Shown: in pieces, positions 62,673 through 64,000 of the stretch
How positions within the stretch are numbered: the stretch's first letter is position 1
Layout: each line of letters begins with the position of its first letter
DNA from: Pseudomonadales bacterium
GTDB taxonomy: Bacteria; Pseudomonadota; Gammaproteobacteria; Pseudomonadales; Ketobacteraceae
DNA: 64,000 nt
Assembly (NCBI GenBank): GCA_020062665.1
Contig: JAGUVW010000022.1
Coordinates: 62,001-126,000 of the forward strand
Direction of reading: 5' to 3'
Translations under genes and position numbers: made by a program
Notes under the pieces: generated by a model
The model's input: the letters and a program-made list of their open reading frames with translations, nothing else
Database searches by the model: none
What the model was told of the DNA's origin: nothing

Positions 62673-64000
62673 CTACAGGGTTTGCAAAGGTTGTGGAAGT
62701 TGATCGCCGTTGGGGCCGTCGAGCCAGTCCACCTTGTTCATCTTTCTCACCACCACGAATTCATCACGGTTGGCACCCACGGTGCCGTAATAGTTGAATC
62801 CGTAACTCAGCTGCGCGTAACCGCCGATCATGTGAGTAGGTTTGGTTACGGTGCGAGTCACCGAGTTGTGAATGCCGCCCCGTGTGCCAGTGATTTCCGA
62901 GCCTGGTGTGTTCACGATTTTTTCCTGGGCGTGGTACATCATCACCATGCCTTCCGGCACCCGTTGGCTCACCACTGCGCGACAGGCGATGGCACCGTTG
63001 ATGTTGAAGACTTCGATCCAGTCATTGTCTTCGATGCCACCTTTTTTCGCGTCGGTTTCGCTCATCCACACGATGGGGCCGCCCCGCGACAATGTCAGCA
63101 TCAGCAGGTTGTCGCTGTAGGTGGAGTGAATGCCCCACTTCTGGTGTGGCGTGATCCAGTTACACACCACTTCCTTGTTGCCGTTGGGCTTGCGATTCAG
63201 GATCGGCGCTACGGTTTTCATGTTCACTGGTGGGCGATAACTGACAAAGCCTTCGCCGAACGCCAGCATCCATTTGTGATCCTGGTAGAACTGCTGACGC
63301 CCGGTAAGGGTACGCCATGGAATCAATTCATGCACGTTGGTGTAGCCGGCGTTGTAGCTGACATGTTCATCTTCCAGACCACTCCAGATGGGCGACGAAA
63401 TGATCTTGCGTGGCTGGGCCTGGATGTCGCGAAAGCGGATTTTTTCCTCGTGTTTGGGTTCCGCCAGATGTCTGTGATCACGGCCGGTAATCTTGCCCAG
63501 CGCTTCCCAGGATTTCACCGCCACGTTGCCGTTGGTTTCCGGCGCCAGACTCAGGATCACTTCTGCGGCGTCGATGTCGGTTTCGATTCTGGCGCACCCC
63601 TTGCTGACACCTTCTTCAGTCACTTCGTAGTTCAGCCTTTTCAGGAACGCCACTTCATCATCGGTATTCCAGTTGATGCCCTTGCCACCATTGCCCAGCT
63701 TATTCAGCAGCGGGCCGAGCGAAGTGAACTTCTTGTAGGTGTCGGGATAGTTCCGTTCCACCACCACGAAGTTCGGTGCGGTCTTGTTGGGAATCAGATC
63801 GCACTCGCCTTTTTTCCAGTCCTTCACGTCCAGCGCCTGGGCCAGTTCCCCCGGCGTGTCGTGCAGCGTCGGCACCGCAACGATGTCCTTCTCGACGCCC
63901 AGCACACCCTGCGCCACTTCAGAGAATTTCTTCGCGATCCCTTTGTAGATATCCCAGTCGGTGCGGGATTCCCAGGCCGGATCTGTGGCGGCTGACAGCG
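62673..64000 (-). CDS. narG: Respiratory nitrate reductase alpha subunit (5' part beyond window)
   Basis: Only the C-terminal ~442 residues are in the window; the frame continues beyond base 64000. The visible part includes the NarG block LSAATDPAWESRTDWDIYKG and GIAKKFSEVAQGVLGVEKDI, then NRKPNGNKEVVCNWITPHQKWGIHSTYSDN, TLSRGGPIVWMSETDAKKGG and the family end PNGDQLPQPLQTL. It is the molybdopterin-containing catalytic subunit that reduces nitrate on the cytoplasmic side of the membrane. The promoter, with any FNR/NarL sites, lies outside the window. Confidence 0.97.
   Translation of the reverse strand, partial: LSAATDPAWESRTDWDIYKGIAKKFSEVAQGVLGVEKDIVAVPTLHDTPGELAQALDVKDWKKGECDLIPNKTAPNFVVVERNYPDTYKKFTSLGPLLNKLGNGGKGINWNTDDEVAFLKRLNYEVTEEGVSKGCARIETDIDAAEVILSLAPETNGNVAVKSWEALGKITGRDHRHLAEPKHEEKIRFRDIQAQPRKIISSPIWSGLEDEHVSYNAGYTNVHELIPWRTLTGRQQFYQDHKWMLAFGEGFVSYRPPVNMKTVAPILNRKPNGNKEVVCNWITPHQKWGIHSTYSDNLLMLTLSRGGPIVWMSETDAKKGGIEDNDWIEVFNINGAIACRAVVSQRVPEGMVMMYHAQEKIVNTPGSEITGTRGGIHNSVTRTVTKPTHMIGGYAQLSYGFNYYGTVGANRDEFVVVRKMNKVDWLDGPNGDQLPQPLQTL

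Overview
The window is a chromosomal segment of a gamma-proteobacterium, most likely from the Pseudomonas/Alcanivorax/Marinobacter side of the class. The left block (dcd, apbC/mrp divergent from metG, then rnfABCDGE and nth) has the gene order I recall from Pseudomonas. Other gamma-type markers are imuA-imuB-dnaE2 behind a canonical CTGT-N8-ACAG LexA box, a narGHJI operon, and aqpZ. The backbone is GC-rich with clear Shine-Dalgarno sequences. I see no rRNA, tRNA or CRISPR array.

Layout. 1-5 kb: a phytase-like lipoprotein (cut by the window edge), dcd, a quinone/NAD(P)H reductase, a MerR regulator, apbC preceded by an IscR type-1-like palindrome, and a ZIP-Dps metal operon. 5-14 kb: metG, the six-gene Rnf electron-transport operon and nth. 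14-16 kb: a small secreted protein with a TonB-receptor-like DLSLEEL motif, a porin and a short PstS-like protein, ended by a strong terminator. 16-23.4 kb: alpha/beta hydrolase, AraC regulator, Trm112-HIT-carboxylesterase operon, YccA, TrhO, GloA and a GFA-family protein.

23.5-31.1 kb is the first accessory region: a 162-aa protein of unknown function (copy A) with a conserved leader, then an AT-rich array of plus-strand genes separated by integron attC-like sites, with no integrase. The cargo includes a PD-(D/E)XK-like protein, a protein with a C-terminal nucleoside-2-deoxyribosyltransferase-like (NDT) domain, an HhH-glycosylase-like protein, an SDR, a DHFR-like protein, a decayed dehalogenase-like hydrolase and two unknowns. 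31.1-40.8 kb: a LysE exporter, PhzF, the SOS mutasome imuA-imuB-dnaE2, and a soluble chemoreceptor with four tandem PAS repeats.

40.8-45.2 kb is the second accessory region. It opens with copy B of the 162-aa protein (about 101 of 162 residues identical to copy A, no gaps), flanked by 43-bp tandem repeats and a related leader. An AT-rich stretch follows with an Abi/HEPN-like gene, an unknown gene behind a good attC, an AAC(3)-I-like acetyltransferase, an unknown gene and a cupin. Both leaders end in GTTGAATAA where the AT-rich cargo starts, so the 162-aa gene plus leader looks like a duplicated module marking the left edge of two integrase-less cassette clusters. This is the most unusual structure in the window.

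45.2-64 kb returns to backbone: a 1214-aa beta-helix-like membrane protein, RlpA-like lipoprotein, aqpZ, a second phytase-like protein, a lipoprotein pair, lon, carbonic anhydrase, a histidine kinase / response regulator / REC-GGDEF-EAL operon, and narGHJI (narG running off the right end).
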